From an uncultured Lachnospiraceae bacterium (lineage in GTDB: Bacteria; Bacillota; Clostridia; Lachnospirales; Lachnospiraceae), in assembly GCA_910578845.1 (NCBI GenBank), contig CAJTSL010000021.1, positions 1 to 46,503 of the forward strand: a stretch of DNA of 46,503 nucleotides, in the 5' to 3' direction. Under the pieces are notes generated by a model that worked only from the letters and a program-made list of their open reading frames with translations, was not told the origin of the DNA and did no database searches. Made by a program: the position numbers and the translations under genes. Positions 33,471 to 42,895 of the stretch are shown in pieces. Position 1 is the stretch's first letter. Every line of letters begins with the position of its first letter.

Positions 33471-35516
33471 ATGAACATTACTGCATTAAAAGGAATTGGA
33501 GAAAAGACTTCCAGGTTATTTGCAAAGCTTGGCATAACGACAACAGAAGAACTGCTCCGTTATTATCCGAAGGATTATGACAAAATGCAGGAACCCGTCG
33601 CGATTGCAAACGCAAGCATCGGGGAGCGGATCGCTGTCCGCGGGACCATTACCGGAAATATGGCGCTTACGCGTGTAAGGAACCTGAATATCCTGAATTT
33701 CGTGATACAGGATGCATCTGGCAGCATACAGATGACTTATTTTAATATGCCATATTTGAAAAACACTTTAAAGAAAAATACTTTCTATATTTTCCGTGGG
33801 CAGCTATTACAAAAAGGAAACAAACTGGTCATGGAGCAGGCACAGATTTATAAGCCGGAAGAATATGTAAAGCTTTTAGACCGTTTGATCCCTAAATACG
33901 TATTGACAAAAGGCCTCAGCAATAATGCTATAACGAAAGCGGTAACGCAGGCGTTAGCCGTCTCGGCTCCGGAAGAAGAATATCTGCCAGAGGCGCTTAT
34001 AGAGCGCCATCAGCTCATTCCGAGACAGGAGGCCATCGTGCGGATGCATTTCCCACAAGATAAAGAAATGCTCCTTATAGCTCGTAAAAGACTTGTTTTT
34101 GATGAATTTTTTCTTTTCATTTTGATGTTACGACGGATGAGATCGACGTATAGCGAACTGCCAAACGCCCACAAAATGATTGAAACCGCCGATACCAAAC
34201 GGTTGGTAGAAGCGCTTCCATACAGGCTGACAAATGCACAACAAAAAGTCTTTGCTGAGATCAAAGAGGATCTATGCGGCGAGGCCATGATGAACAGATT
34301 AGTACAGGGAGACGTAGGTTCGGGGAAAACGATACTTGCGTTTCTTTCTCTGCTCATGTGTTCATCAAACGGATATCAGGGTGCTATGATGGCGCCTACA
34401 GAAGTGTTGGCAAAACAACATTTCGAATCGCTCATGCAATTAAAAGACACCTATGCCCTGCGGATCCATCCTGTTCTTTTAACAGGCTCTACGCCTGCAA
34501 AAGACAGGAAAATCATCTATGAAAAAATCAAAAATGGGGAATCGGATATTATCATCGGTACCCATGCTTTAATTCAAGAAAAAGTAAATTACCACAAGCT
34601 TGCTTTAGTCATTACCGATGAACAGCATCGTTTTGGCGTCAGGCAACGGGAAATGCTTGCACAAAAGGGAGAGTCTGTCCATGTCCTAGTGATGAGTGCA
34701 ACGCCAATCCCAAGGACGCTTGCGATTATTTTATATGGAGATTTACATATTTCCGTGTTAGATGAATTACCAGCCAATAGGCTCCCGATTAAAAACTGTG
34801 TCGTAGGCACATCTTACCGTGATACAGCTTACCGTTTTATTGAAAAGGAAGTACATGCGGGCAGGCAGGCATATATTATCTGTCCGATGGTAGAAGAAGG
34901 CGAAATGGATGAACTAGAAGATGTCATGTCTTACACGGCAAAGCTAAAAGCGCTCATGCCGCCATCCATTCAAATCGCTGCGCTGCATGGGAAAATGAAA
35001 CCGGCAGAGAAAAACCGGATCATGGAAGAATTCGAAGCGCACCATATTGATGTCCTCGTATCCACTACAGTAATTGAAGTCGGCATCAATGTGCCCAATG
35101 CCACCGTTATGATGGTAGAGAATGCCGAGCGCTTCGGGCTTGCCGGCCTGCATCAGCTCCGCGGGCGTGTAGGGCGTGGCGCTCACCAGTCTTACTGTAT
35201 TTTCATCAGTACATCGGATAATAAGGCAACTATGGATCGGTTGAAGATTCTAAATGAATCCAATGATGGTTTTTACATTTCCGCCCAAGACTTAAAATTA
35301 CGCGGGCCAGGTGATCTGTTCGGCATCCGGCAGAGCGGTATCTTAGAATTTGCGGTAGGAGATGTTTTTACGGATGCTTCCCTCTTGGCAACTGCCAGTG
35401 AGGAAGCAGATAAGATCTTGCTAAACGACCCGGAGCTAAGCAAGCAGGAACATTTGCGATTGCGGGAAGTTTTGGAGACATCGGCTGCAAATGCGATTGA
35501 CTTTAGGTCAATCTAA
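33471..35516 (+). CDS. recG: ATP-dependent DNA helicase RecG
   Basis: 681 residues. The N-terminal wedge/OB domain (about 1-160, with VRGTITGNMALTRVRNLNILNFVIQD) is followed by superfamily 2 helicase motifs: Walker A GDVGSGKT, MMAPTEVLAKQH, DEQHRFGVRQR, SATPIPRTL, then STTVIEVGINVPNA and QLRGRVGRG. The C-terminal LKLRGPGDLFGIRQSG is diagnostic of RecG. It reverses stalled forks and branch-migrates junctions, and so complements RuvAB encoded in this window. Length is normal. It is preceded by a structured leader with a poor SD. Confidence 0.96.
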   Translation: MNITALKGIGEKTSRLFAKLGITTTEELLRYYPKDYDKMQEPVAIANASIGERIAVRGTITGNMALTRVRNLNILNFVIQDASGSIQMTYFNMPYLKNTLKKNTFYIFRGQLLQKGNKLVMEQAQIYKPEEYVKLLDRLIPKYVLTKGLSNNAITKAVTQALAVSAPEEEYLPEALIERHQLIPRQEAIVRMHFPQDKEMLLIARKRLVFDEFFLFILMLRRMRSTYSELPNAHKMIETADTKRLVEALPYRLTNAQQKVFAEIKEDLCGEAMMNRLVQGDVGSGKTILAFLSLLMCSSNGYQGAMMAPTEVLAKQHFESLMQLKDTYALRIHPVLLTGSTPAKDRKIIYEKIKNGESDIIIGTHALIQEKVNYHKLALVITDEQHRFGVRQREMLAQKGESVHVLVMSATPIPRTLAIILYGDLHISVLDELPANRLPIKNCVVGTSYRDTAYRFIEKEVHAGRQAYIICPMVEEGEMDELEDVMSYTAKLKALMPPSIQIAALHGKMKPAEKNRIMEEFEAHHIDVLVSTTVIEVGINVPNATVMMVENAERFGLAGLHQLRGRVGRGAHQSYCIFISTSDNKATMDRLKILNESNDGFYISAQDLKLRGPGDLFGIRQSGILEFAVGDVFTDASLLATASEEADKILLNDPELSKQEHLRLREVLETSAANAIDFRSI

Positions 35517-35556
35517 ACGTAAACTTATGGAAAGTAAATGATGGAGGGACGGCAAT

Positions 35557-36420
35557 ATGTCGAAAATTGCTATTGTTACTGACAGTAACAGCGGAATTAC
35601 ACAGGCGGAAGCGAAAGAGATGGGAATATCTGTACTGCCAATGCCATTTATGATTGATGAAGAAACTTATTATGAGGACATTACCTTATCTCAGCCGGCG
35701 TTCTATGAGAAGCTGGCTGCTGGCGCCAATGTCGTAACAAGCCAGCCTACACCGGAATCTGTTTTGAATTTATGGGACGAACTGTTAAAAGAAAATGATG
35801 AGATCGTGCATATCCCGATGTCCAGCGGCCTAAGCGGCTCTTGCCAAAGCGCCATGATGCTGGCAGAAGATTATGAAGGTAAGGTTCAGGTTGTCAATAA
35901 CCAAAGGATCTCTATTACGCAAAGGCAATCCATATTAGACGCGCTCAGATTAGCCGATCAGGGCATGAATGCCGCTAAAATCAAAGAAACTTTAGAACAG
36001 GATAAGTTTAATTCCAGCATCTATATTATGTTAGATACCTTATATTACCTAAAGAAGGGCGGGCGGATCACACCGGCTGCGGCTGCGCTTGGTACAATTC
36101 TCAAATTGAAGCCCGTTTTACAGATCCAAGGAGAGAAACTAGATGCATTTGCCAAGGCGCGTACGACAGGCCAGGGCAAAACCATTATGATCAATGCAAT
36201 CAGAAATGATATGAATAACCGCTTCGGGGGCGCAACTCCTGATAATATGGAACTGATGATGGCATATACGTATGATTTGGAAGCCGCGAACCATTTTAAA
36301 GCAGAAGTCGAGGAAGCATTCCCTGGTTTTCCTATTTTCATGGCGCCGCTTTCCTTAAGCGTTGCCTGCCATATCGGGCCCGGTTCGCTTGCCGTTGCCT
36401 GCTGTAAGAAAATGAAATAA
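35557..36420 (+). CDS. DegV family protein (fatty-acid-binding)
   Basis: 287 residues. TDSNSGITQAEAKEMGISVLPMPFMIDEETYYED opens the DegV fold, TSQPTPE and IPMSSGLSGSCQSA line the lipid head-group pocket, and the end ACHIGPGSLAVACCKK has the conserved H-x-GPG motif. DegV proteins bind a fatty acid; FakB members present it to the DAK2 kinase. GGAGGG precedes the ATG. Its proximity to the DAK2 gene fits a FakA/FakB pair, though recG lies between. Confidence 0.92.
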   Translation: MSKIAIVTDSNSGITQAEAKEMGISVLPMPFMIDEETYYEDITLSQPAFYEKLAAGANVVTSQPTPESVLNLWDELLKENDEIVHIPMSSGLSGSCQSAMMLAEDYEGKVQVVNNQRISITQRQSILDALRLADQGMNAAKIKETLEQDKFNSSIYIMLDTLYYLKKGGRITPAAAALGTILKLKPVLQIQGEKLDAFAKARTTGQGKTIMINAIRNDMNNRFGGATPDNMELMMAYTYDLEAANHFKAEVEEAFPGFPIFMAPLSLSVACHIGPGSLAVACCKKMK

Positions 36421-36483
36421 TGAAACAGGAGCACTAGGATTCAACATATAGAAGACCCAATATAGGAAAGGCATGAGACACCC

Positions 36484-37947
36484 ATGGGGAAACCAACAGA
36501 TTCCAACGTTTTGGAAACAGTACCGTCTTTAGAGAATGAAAGAGCAAGACAATATGATTTTATCCAAAAGGCTCGTATCTATGTAAATGCATTAGAGAAA
36601 CAGCTTAGCCATAAACCGCTTTGTTTCGTACAGACATTTGGCTGTCAGATGAACGCCAGGGATTCCGAAAAACTTGCTGGCATTTTATTACAGATCGGAT
36701 ATGAAATGACTGATGCAGAAGAAGATGCGGATTTTGTCATCTATAATACATGCACTGTCAGAGACAATGCGAATCAGCGGGTATATGGCAGATTAGGGTA
36801 TCTTGGCAGCATGAAAAAGAAAAAGCCGCATTTGAAAATCGCCTTATGCGGCTGCATGATGCAGGAGCAAGCTGTAATAGATAAAATCAGAAAAAGCTAT
36901 CGTTTTGTAGATTTGATTTTTGGCACGCACAATATTTTTAAATTTGCCGAACTGATTGTAACGATGTTTGAAAACGGAAAAAGCAATGGAGGCATGATCG
37001 TAGATATCTGGCAGGAAACGGACCAGATTGTCGAAGATTTGCCGATCAGCCGTAAATACCCATATAAGTCGGGGATTAATATCATGTTTGGCTGTAATAA
37101 CTTCTGTAGCTATTGTATCGTGCCATATGTCAGAGGACGGGAGCGCAGCAGAAAACCAGAGGAAATTCTGGCAGAAATCGAAAAGCTTGCCGCAGACGGC
37201 GTTGTTGAAATTATGCTGCTTGGACAAAACGTCAATTCTTATGGGAAAAATCTGGAAACGCCCATAACATTTGCGCAATTATTACAAGAAATTGAAAAAA
37301 TCGAAGGCATTCGGAGAATCCGTTTCATGACGTCACATCCTAAAGATTTGTCTGATGAACTGATAAACGTCATGAAAAACTCCCAGAAAATATGCAGGCA
37401 TCTCCATCTTCCGCTGCAATCAGGCTCAGATGCAATCTTAAAGCAGATGAACAGACGTTATACAAAGGCTGATTATCTGGCTCTTGTGGAGAAAATTAAG
37501 ACCGCGATGCCAGACATTGCGATCACAACTGACATCATCGTAGGATTTCCAGGCGAAACGACCAAAGATGTGGAGGAAACGATTGATGTCGTCAGAAAAG
37601 TACAGTATGACAACGCTTTTACTTTTATCTATTCCAAGCGGACAGGAACCCCTGCCGCAGCAATGGACAATCAGGTGCCTGAAGAACTTGTCAAAGAAAA
37701 CTTTGATAAGCTGTTGCGCATCGTGCAAGATACCGCTAAAGAAAGGGCGCTTTTATTACAGGGACAGGTTATGGAAGCGTTAGTAGAAGATCTCAATGAA
37801 CAGGATCCTTCGCTTGTCACTGGACGGCTCTCAAACAATATGCTGGTACATTTTAAAGGTGACGCCTCCTACATAGGGAAGCTCATGAAAGTCTCGTTAG
37901 ATGGATGCCACGGTTTCTATTATACCGGACATCGCTTAGATGAATGA
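36484..37947 (+). CDS. miaB: tRNA-2-methylthio-N6-dimethylallyladenosine synthase MiaB
   Basis: 487 residues. The N-terminal UPF0004 domain has QTFGCQMNARDSEK with C54 and further Cys in YNTCTVR and LCGCMMQ. The radical SAM site is FGCNNFCSYC with C204, C208 and C211. A C-terminal TRAM domain ends the protein. MiaB adds the methylthio group to i6A37 in tRNA using two Fe-S clusters; the i6A is made by MiaA, encoded 5 kb downstream. A Gly/Lys-rich N-terminal extension of about 40 residues is common in Clostridia. SD GGAAAGG lies 13 bases upstream, rather far. Confidence 0.95.
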   Translation: MGKPTDSNVLETVPSLENERARQYDFIQKARIYVNALEKQLSHKPLCFVQTFGCQMNARDSEKLAGILLQIGYEMTDAEEDADFVIYNTCTVRDNANQRVYGRLGYLGSMKKKKPHLKIALCGCMMQEQAVIDKIRKSYRFVDLIFGTHNIFKFAELIVTMFENGKSNGGMIVDIWQETDQIVEDLPISRKYPYKSGINIMFGCNNFCSYCIVPYVRGRERSRKPEEILAEIEKLAADGVVEIMLLGQNVNSYGKNLETPITFAQLLQEIEKIEGIRRIRFMTSHPKDLSDELINVMKNSQKICRHLHLPLQSGSDAILKQMNRRYTKADYLALVEKIKTAMPDIAITTDIIVGFPGETTKDVEETIDVVRKVQYDNAFTFIYSKRTGTPAAAMDNQVPEELVKENFDKLLRIVQDTAKERALLLQGQVMEALVEDLNEQDPSLVTGRLSNNMLVHFKGDASYIGKLMKVSLDGCHGFYYTGHRLDE

Positions 37948-38039
37948 TTATAAGCATTTTGTGCCACGTAGCTTAAGCAAGGCGTAGACTGACGGGATCA
38001 GGATATACAAACGAAAAAATAAGAAAGACGGTTAAAAAC

Positions 38040-40685
38040 ATGGCTGAATTAACTCCCATGATGCAACAATATATGGAAACCAAAAAGGAATACCCCGATT
38101 GTATTCTTTTTTATCGTCTCGGAGATTTCTATGAAATGTTCTTTGACGATGCCCTGACAGCGTCCAAAGAATTGGAAATTACGTTAACAGGAAGAAGCTG
38201 CGGGCAAGAAGAACGCGCGCCTATGTGCGGCGTTCCTTACCACGCTGTGGACGGGTATTTGAGCAGACTAGTCGCAAAAGGCTATAAAGTCGCCATTTGT
38301 GAACAGACAGAAGATCCCAGGGAGGCCAAAGGCCTTGTGAAAAGAGAAGTGACCAGAATCGTAACGCCCGGGACCAATCTGGATATCCAGGCAATGGATG
38401 ATTCTAGGAATAACTATTTACTCTGCGTCGCATACCTGCCGGAAAAAACAGGCATTTCCATTGCCGATGTCACTACAGGGGATTATTATCTGACAGAAGT
38501 AGAAGATATCCGGAAATTACAAGATGAAATCAATAAATATGCGCCTTCAGAAGTTATCTGTAATGAAGCTTTCCTTGTCAGCGGATTTGATTTAGACGGC
38601 TTAAAAAACCGCCTTGGCACTGCGGTCTATGCTCTGGGGAATCATTATTTTGATGAGGAGTCCTGTAGGAAATGTCTGGCAAAACATTTCCATGTCTCTT
38701 CCCTGCTCGGTCTGGGGATAGAAGAGTTTCCGGTCGGCATCCTTGCCGCGGGCGCTCTTTTACAATATCTCTATGAAACACAGATGACATCGTTAGAGCA
38801 TTTTACGCATCTGAATCCGTATGTCACGAATAAATTCATGCTATTAGACAGTGCCACTAGAAGGAATCTGGAATTATTAGAAACATTGCGGGAGAAGCAG
38901 AAGAAAGGCTCTTTGCTAGGCGTCCTCGATAAGACCAAGACGGCAATGGGCGGCAGATTGCTCCGGAAATATATGGAACAGCCATTGATCGATAAACAGG
39001 ATATTGAAAACCGCTTGGACGCAGTGGAAGAACTCTGCAAGAATAGTATGTTGCGCGATGAATTAAGAGAGTATTTAACGCCCATCTATGATTTGGAGCG
39101 ACTGCTTGGAAAAGTCAGTTACCGGACGGCAAATCCACGCGATTTGATCGCTTTTCGTTCTTCGCTGGAAATGTTGCCTTCGATCAAGACCATCCTGCGA
39201 GATGCCAACACATCGTTGTTAACGGAATTAGAGGTACAGATAGACGATTTATCCGACTTATTTCATCTTATCAACAGCGCTATTGTAGACGAGCCACCGC
39301 TTGCCGTCAAAGAAGGCGGCATTATTAAAGAAGGCTTCCGCGAGCAGATAGATGAGCTGCGTACCGCAAAGACAGAAGGCAAGAATTGGCTTGTCGCTTT
39401 GGAGAATGAAGATAAAGAACGCACTGGCATCAAGAACTTACGGATTAAATATAATAAGGTATTTGGCTACTATTTCGAAGTGACCAATTCCTATAAAGAA
39501 CTGGTACCCGAAGACTATATCAGGAAGCAGACGCTTGCTAATGCGGAGCGCTATACGACGCCCCGCTTAAAAGAACTGGAAGATACGATCCTAAACGCGG
39601 AAGATAAGCTCTGTTCCTTGGAATATGATACTTTCTGCGAAATCAGGGAAACGATTGCTGCCGGCATCGAAAGAATCCAGCAGACGGCAAGGGCAATCGC
39701 AGGCCTTGATGTGCTGGCTTCCTTTTCTTTTGTAGCAGAACGTAACCATTACGTCAGGCCGGCGTTAAACGAGAAAGGCATAATTGATATTAAAGACGGC
39801 AGGCATCCTGTGGTAGAGCAGATGATCCCTAATGATATGTTCATTGCCAATGACACCTTTCTGGACAACAATAAACATTGTATCGCTGTCATAACCGGCC
39901 CAAACATGGCGGGAAAATCAACCTATATGCGGCAGACGGCATTGATAGTCTTGCTTTCTCAGATAGGCTCTTTTGTCCCTGCCGCTAAAGCAAATGTTGG
40001 CATTGTGGATAGAATCTTCACAAGGGTAGGCGCATCCGATGACTTAGCCAGCGGACAGTCTACTTTTATGGTAGAAATGAATGAAGTTGCTAATATCTTA
40101 CGAAATGCAACTTCTAAAAGCCTTCTTGTCTTAGATGAAATCGGGCGCGGCACCTCTACATTTGACGGTTTGAGCATCGCCTGGGCAGTCATAGAGCATA
40201 TCAGCAACCGTAAAATCCTGGGCGCAAAGACGCTTTTTGCCACGCATTATCATGAGCTGACAGAATTAGAAGGCAAAATGGACAATGTCAATAATTATTG
40301 CATTGCCGTGAAGGAAAAAGGCGACGATATCGTATTCTTGCGAAAAATCATAAAGGGCGGCGCTGATAAAAGTTACGGTATCCAGGTCGCTAAGCTTGCG
40401 GGCGTTCCCGATATGGTCATAGACAGAGCGAAAGAGATCGTAGAGCAGCTAAGCGACAATGATATTACTGAGAAGGTGCAGCGAATTGAAGTTAACGTCA
40501 AAAACGAAAAAACAAAACCTGTAAAATACGACGAAATAGATTTAGAACAGATCTCCTTATTCGACACTGTAAAAGACGAAGATGTCGTCAAGGAACTGGT
40601 AGAAATTGATATCACGAATTTAACGCCGATGGATGCCTTAAACACATTGTACCGGCTGCAAAATAAGCTGAAAAACCGCTGGTAA
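38040..40685 (+). CDS. mutS: DNA mismatch repair protein MutS
   Basis: 881 residues, normal for MutS1. The N-terminal mismatch-binding domain has FYRLGDFYEMFFDDA (the F-x-E motif region) and ELEITLTGR; the clamp and lever follow. The ATPase has Walker A GPNMAGKSTYMRQ near residue 620, then SQIGSFVPA, DEIGRGTSTFDGLSIAWA and THYHELTELE. The C-terminal beta-clamp/tetramer region ends NTLYRLQNKLK. It recognises mismatches and recruits MutL, which is encoded 14 bases downstream. Confidence 0.97.
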   Translation: MAELTPMMQQYMETKKEYPDCILFYRLGDFYEMFFDDALTASKELEITLTGRSCGQEERAPMCGVPYHAVDGYLSRLVAKGYKVAICEQTEDPREAKGLVKREVTRIVTPGTNLDIQAMDDSRNNYLLCVAYLPEKTGISIADVTTGDYYLTEVEDIRKLQDEINKYAPSEVICNEAFLVSGFDLDGLKNRLGTAVYALGNHYFDEESCRKCLAKHFHVSSLLGLGIEEFPVGILAAGALLQYLYETQMTSLEHFTHLNPYVTNKFMLLDSATRRNLELLETLREKQKKGSLLGVLDKTKTAMGGRLLRKYMEQPLIDKQDIENRLDAVEELCKNSMLRDELREYLTPIYDLERLLGKVSYRTANPRDLIAFRSSLEMLPSIKTILRDANTSLLTELEVQIDDLSDLFHLINSAIVDEPPLAVKEGGIIKEGFREQIDELRTAKTEGKNWLVALENEDKERTGIKNLRIKYNKVFGYYFEVTNSYKELVPEDYIRKQTLANAERYTTPRLKELEDTILNAEDKLCSLEYDTFCEIRETIAAGIERIQQTARAIAGLDVLASFSFVAERNHYVRPALNEKGIIDIKDGRHPVVEQMIPNDMFIANDTFLDNNKHCIAVITGPNMAGKSTYMRQTALIVLLSQIGSFVPAAKANVGIVDRIFTRVGASDDLASGQSTFMVEMNEVANILRNATSKSLLVLDEIGRGTSTFDGLSIAWAVIEHISNRKILGAKTLFATHYHELTELEGKMDNVNNYCIAVKEKGDDIVFLRKIIKGGADKSYGIQVAKLAGVPDMVIDRAKEIVEQLSDNDITEKVQRIEVNVKNEKTKPVKYDEIDLEQISLFDTVKDEDVVKELVEIDITNLTPMDALNTLYRLQNKLKNRW

Positions 40686-40699
40686 GGGGACGCAGGCAA

Positions 40700-42895
40700 A
40701 TGCAGATAAATATTCTTGACAATCAGACAATTGATAAGATCGCGGCAGGAGAAGTGGTAGAACGACCGGCAAGCGTTGTGAAAGAACTTGTGGAAAACGC
40801 CATTGATTCCGGTGCTGATGCAATCACAGTAGAAATCAAGGACGGTGGCATTTCTTTCATTCGTGTAACAGATAATGGCGATGGCATTGAGAAATCACAG
40901 ATCAGAAATGCCTTTCTGCGCCATGCCACAAGCAAGATTTTATCAGCGGATGATCTGACTGACTTGGTCAGTCTGGGGTTCCGAGGGGAAGCGCTTGCCA
41001 GTATTGCTGCGGTTTCGATGGTAGAAGCAATATCCAAAACAAAAGAGGAACTGACTGGTATCCGTTATGTCATCGAGGGAGGCGTTGAAAAGGAAGCAGA
41101 AGAAATCGGCGCGCCAAACGGCACAACGGTGCTTGTCCGCAATCTTTTCTATAATACGCCAGCACGCAAGAAATTCTTAAAGCAGCCGCAAACGGAAGGC
41201 TCCTATGTCGCGGATCTGATGGAACATCTTGCGCTGTCGCATCCGCAGATATCCTTTCACTTCATTATCAATAACCAAAACCGTTTCCATACCTCGGGCG
41301 GGAATGATCTGAAAGAGATCATATACCGCATTTACGGCAAAGACATTACAAAGGAACTCAAAGAAATCCATGAATCAGGCGACGGATTTTCTATCAACGG
41401 TTTTCTGGGGAAACCGGTCATTAACCGCTCCAACCGCAATTATGAGCTTTTCTATATAAACGGTAGGTTTATCAAAAGCAACTTAATCAGCAAAGCTATC
41501 GAAGCTGGCTACAAAGAATATCTGATGCAGCACAAATTTCCTTTCTGTGTATTGCATTTTACAATTGATACAAAGAGGATTGATGTCAATGTGCATCCCA
41601 CCAAAATGGACGTTAGGATTGCCGGAGGCCAGGAATTTTACGAGCAGGTAAGCGCGATTATTTATGAATGCCTGCATAAGCAGGAATTTATTCTGGAAAT
41701 GACACTTGCACAGCCAGCTCCTGTTTCGCCTAAACCAAAAGCGTCTGCCAAAACATCTGTTCCCGAGCCTTTTGAAGCAAAACGGATTGCTGCGGAGAAG
41801 ACCATGATGAGGCAAGAACTCTCTAAAGAACCGTCAAAAGAGATGCCTATAGAAGCCTCAAATGAGATGCCTCCGTCTAAGGAACCCTTAAAAGAGATGC
41901 CTATAAATCCGTCTAAAGAGTCCTTAAAGGAGCCGCTTGTACCATCTCCAACAGCTATTAGCCTAAATGAACCCGTCCATTATACAGCGCAGATGACATC
42001 ATCCGGACAGGCTAAGCTTCCCGGACAGGCTTCACTGGCAACGCCAGTACAGGCAGATCGGATCGTGGCTAAGCAGCCGGCTCCAGTGCAGGCTGATGAG
42101 GCCATTACTAAGCAGCTAACTTCTGTGCAAGCTGATGAAATCATTATTAAGCAGCCAACTTCTGTGCAGGCTGATGAAACCATTGCTAAGCAACCGGCTC
42201 CAGTGCAGGCTGATGAGGCTATTCCTAAACAGCCGCCTCTTGCTGGACAGATACCGTCTGCGCCCAAAATAGAGCAATACAATTTATTTGATGACAAGCT
42301 CCTTTCTGCAAAAGCGAGAGAGCACTATGAAATCATCGGGCAGTTGTTCGATACCTACTGGTTGGTCTCTTATCAGGACAAATTGATGATCATCGACCAG
42401 CATGCCGCGCATGAAAAAGTAAAATATGAGCGATTTCTCAAACAATTTCATGAAAATCATATTCTTTCACAGAACCTAAACCCGCCAATTGTCATTACGT
42501 TAAGCGGGAAAGAGAAGGCTTGTCTGATGCAAAATATCGCGCATTTTACCGCCCTTGGGTTTGCGTTGGAAGAATTCGGGGGAAATGATTATGCATTAAG
42601 CAGTGTGCCTTTGGATTTATTCGGATATGGGGAAGCCGATTTTTTCTATGAAATACTAGATGAGCTTATGGCAGAAAATGTTACTAAGACCCCCGATGGG
42701 ATCCGTATGAAAATTGCTACGGCAGCATGCAAAGCGGCAGTCAAAGGCAACATGAAACTGACAAGGGCAGAAGCGTCGGCGCTCATTGATGAACTGCTTT
42801 CTCTGGAAAACCCTTATAACTGCCCGCACGGCAGACCAACCATTATTTCTATGAGCAAATATGAATTGGAGAAAAAATTTAAAAGAATCGTATGA
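40700..42895 (+). CDS. mutL: DNA mismatch repair protein MutL with repetitive linker
   Basis: 731 residues, longer than most clostridial MutL. The GHKL ATPase (1 to about 335) has ELVENAIDSGADAI, DNGDGI, and LGFRGEALASI. The C-terminal domain has the endonuclease motif DQHAAHEKVKYE (D566 onward) and CPHGRP (C708 onward), so it should be a nicking MutL, as expected in an organism without MutH. The linker (about 345-525) holds Ser/Lys/Glu/Pro repeats and five 13-residue repeats, which explain the extra length. The stop overlaps the miaA start. Confidence 0.95.
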   Translation: MQINILDNQTIDKIAAGEVVERPASVVKELVENAIDSGADAITVEIKDGGISFIRVTDNGDGIEKSQIRNAFLRHATSKILSADDLTDLVSLGFRGEALASIAAVSMVEAISKTKEELTGIRYVIEGGVEKEAEEIGAPNGTTVLVRNLFYNTPARKKFLKQPQTEGSYVADLMEHLALSHPQISFHFIINNQNRFHTSGGNDLKEIIYRIYGKDITKELKEIHESGDGFSINGFLGKPVINRSNRNYELFYINGRFIKSNLISKAIEAGYKEYLMQHKFPFCVLHFTIDTKRIDVNVHPTKMDVRIAGGQEFYEQVSAIIYECLHKQEFILEMTLAQPAPVSPKPKASAKTSVPEPFEAKRIAAEKTMMRQELSKEPSKEMPIEASNEMPPSKEPLKEMPINPSKESLKEPLVPSPTAISLNEPVHYTAQMTSSGQAKLPGQASLATPVQADRIVAKQPAPVQADEAITKQLTSVQADEIIIKQPTSVQADETIAKQPAPVQADEAIPKQPPLAGQIPSAPKIEQYNLFDDKLLSAKAREHYEIIGQLFDTYWLVSYQDKLMIIDQHAAHEKVKYERFLKQFHENHILSQNLNPPIVITLSGKEKACLMQNIAHFTALGFALEEFGGNDYALSSVPLDLFGYGEADFFYEILDELMAENVTKTPDGIRMKIATAACKAAVKGNMKLTRAEASALIDELLSLENPYNCPHGRPTIISMSKYELEKKFKRIV
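42047..42241 (+). repeat. Five tandem 39-base repeats within mutL
   Basis: Five consecutive 13-residue units with the pattern V-Q-A-D-[ER]-x-I/V-x-K-Q-x-x-x. Sequence divergence between units is small and partly silent, pointing to recent expansion. A less regular Pro/Ser/Lys/Glu block with KEMPI units precedes them at about 41821-41940. Confidence 0.85.

Noticed and set aside
37948..38039. Possible tRNA or small RNA between miaB and mutS
   Set aside because: No cloverleaf, no terminator; the only palindrome is GCTTAAGC.
41821..42241. CRISPR-like array from regular repeats
   Set aside because: Repeats are contiguous without spacers, in frame within mutL and translate to a regular peptide.
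41980..42297. Antisense ORF of 105 codons with a Cys-rich repeated pattern opposite mutL
   Set aside because: It is the mirror of the mutL repeats; periodicity comes from the 39-base units and there is no SD or family match.
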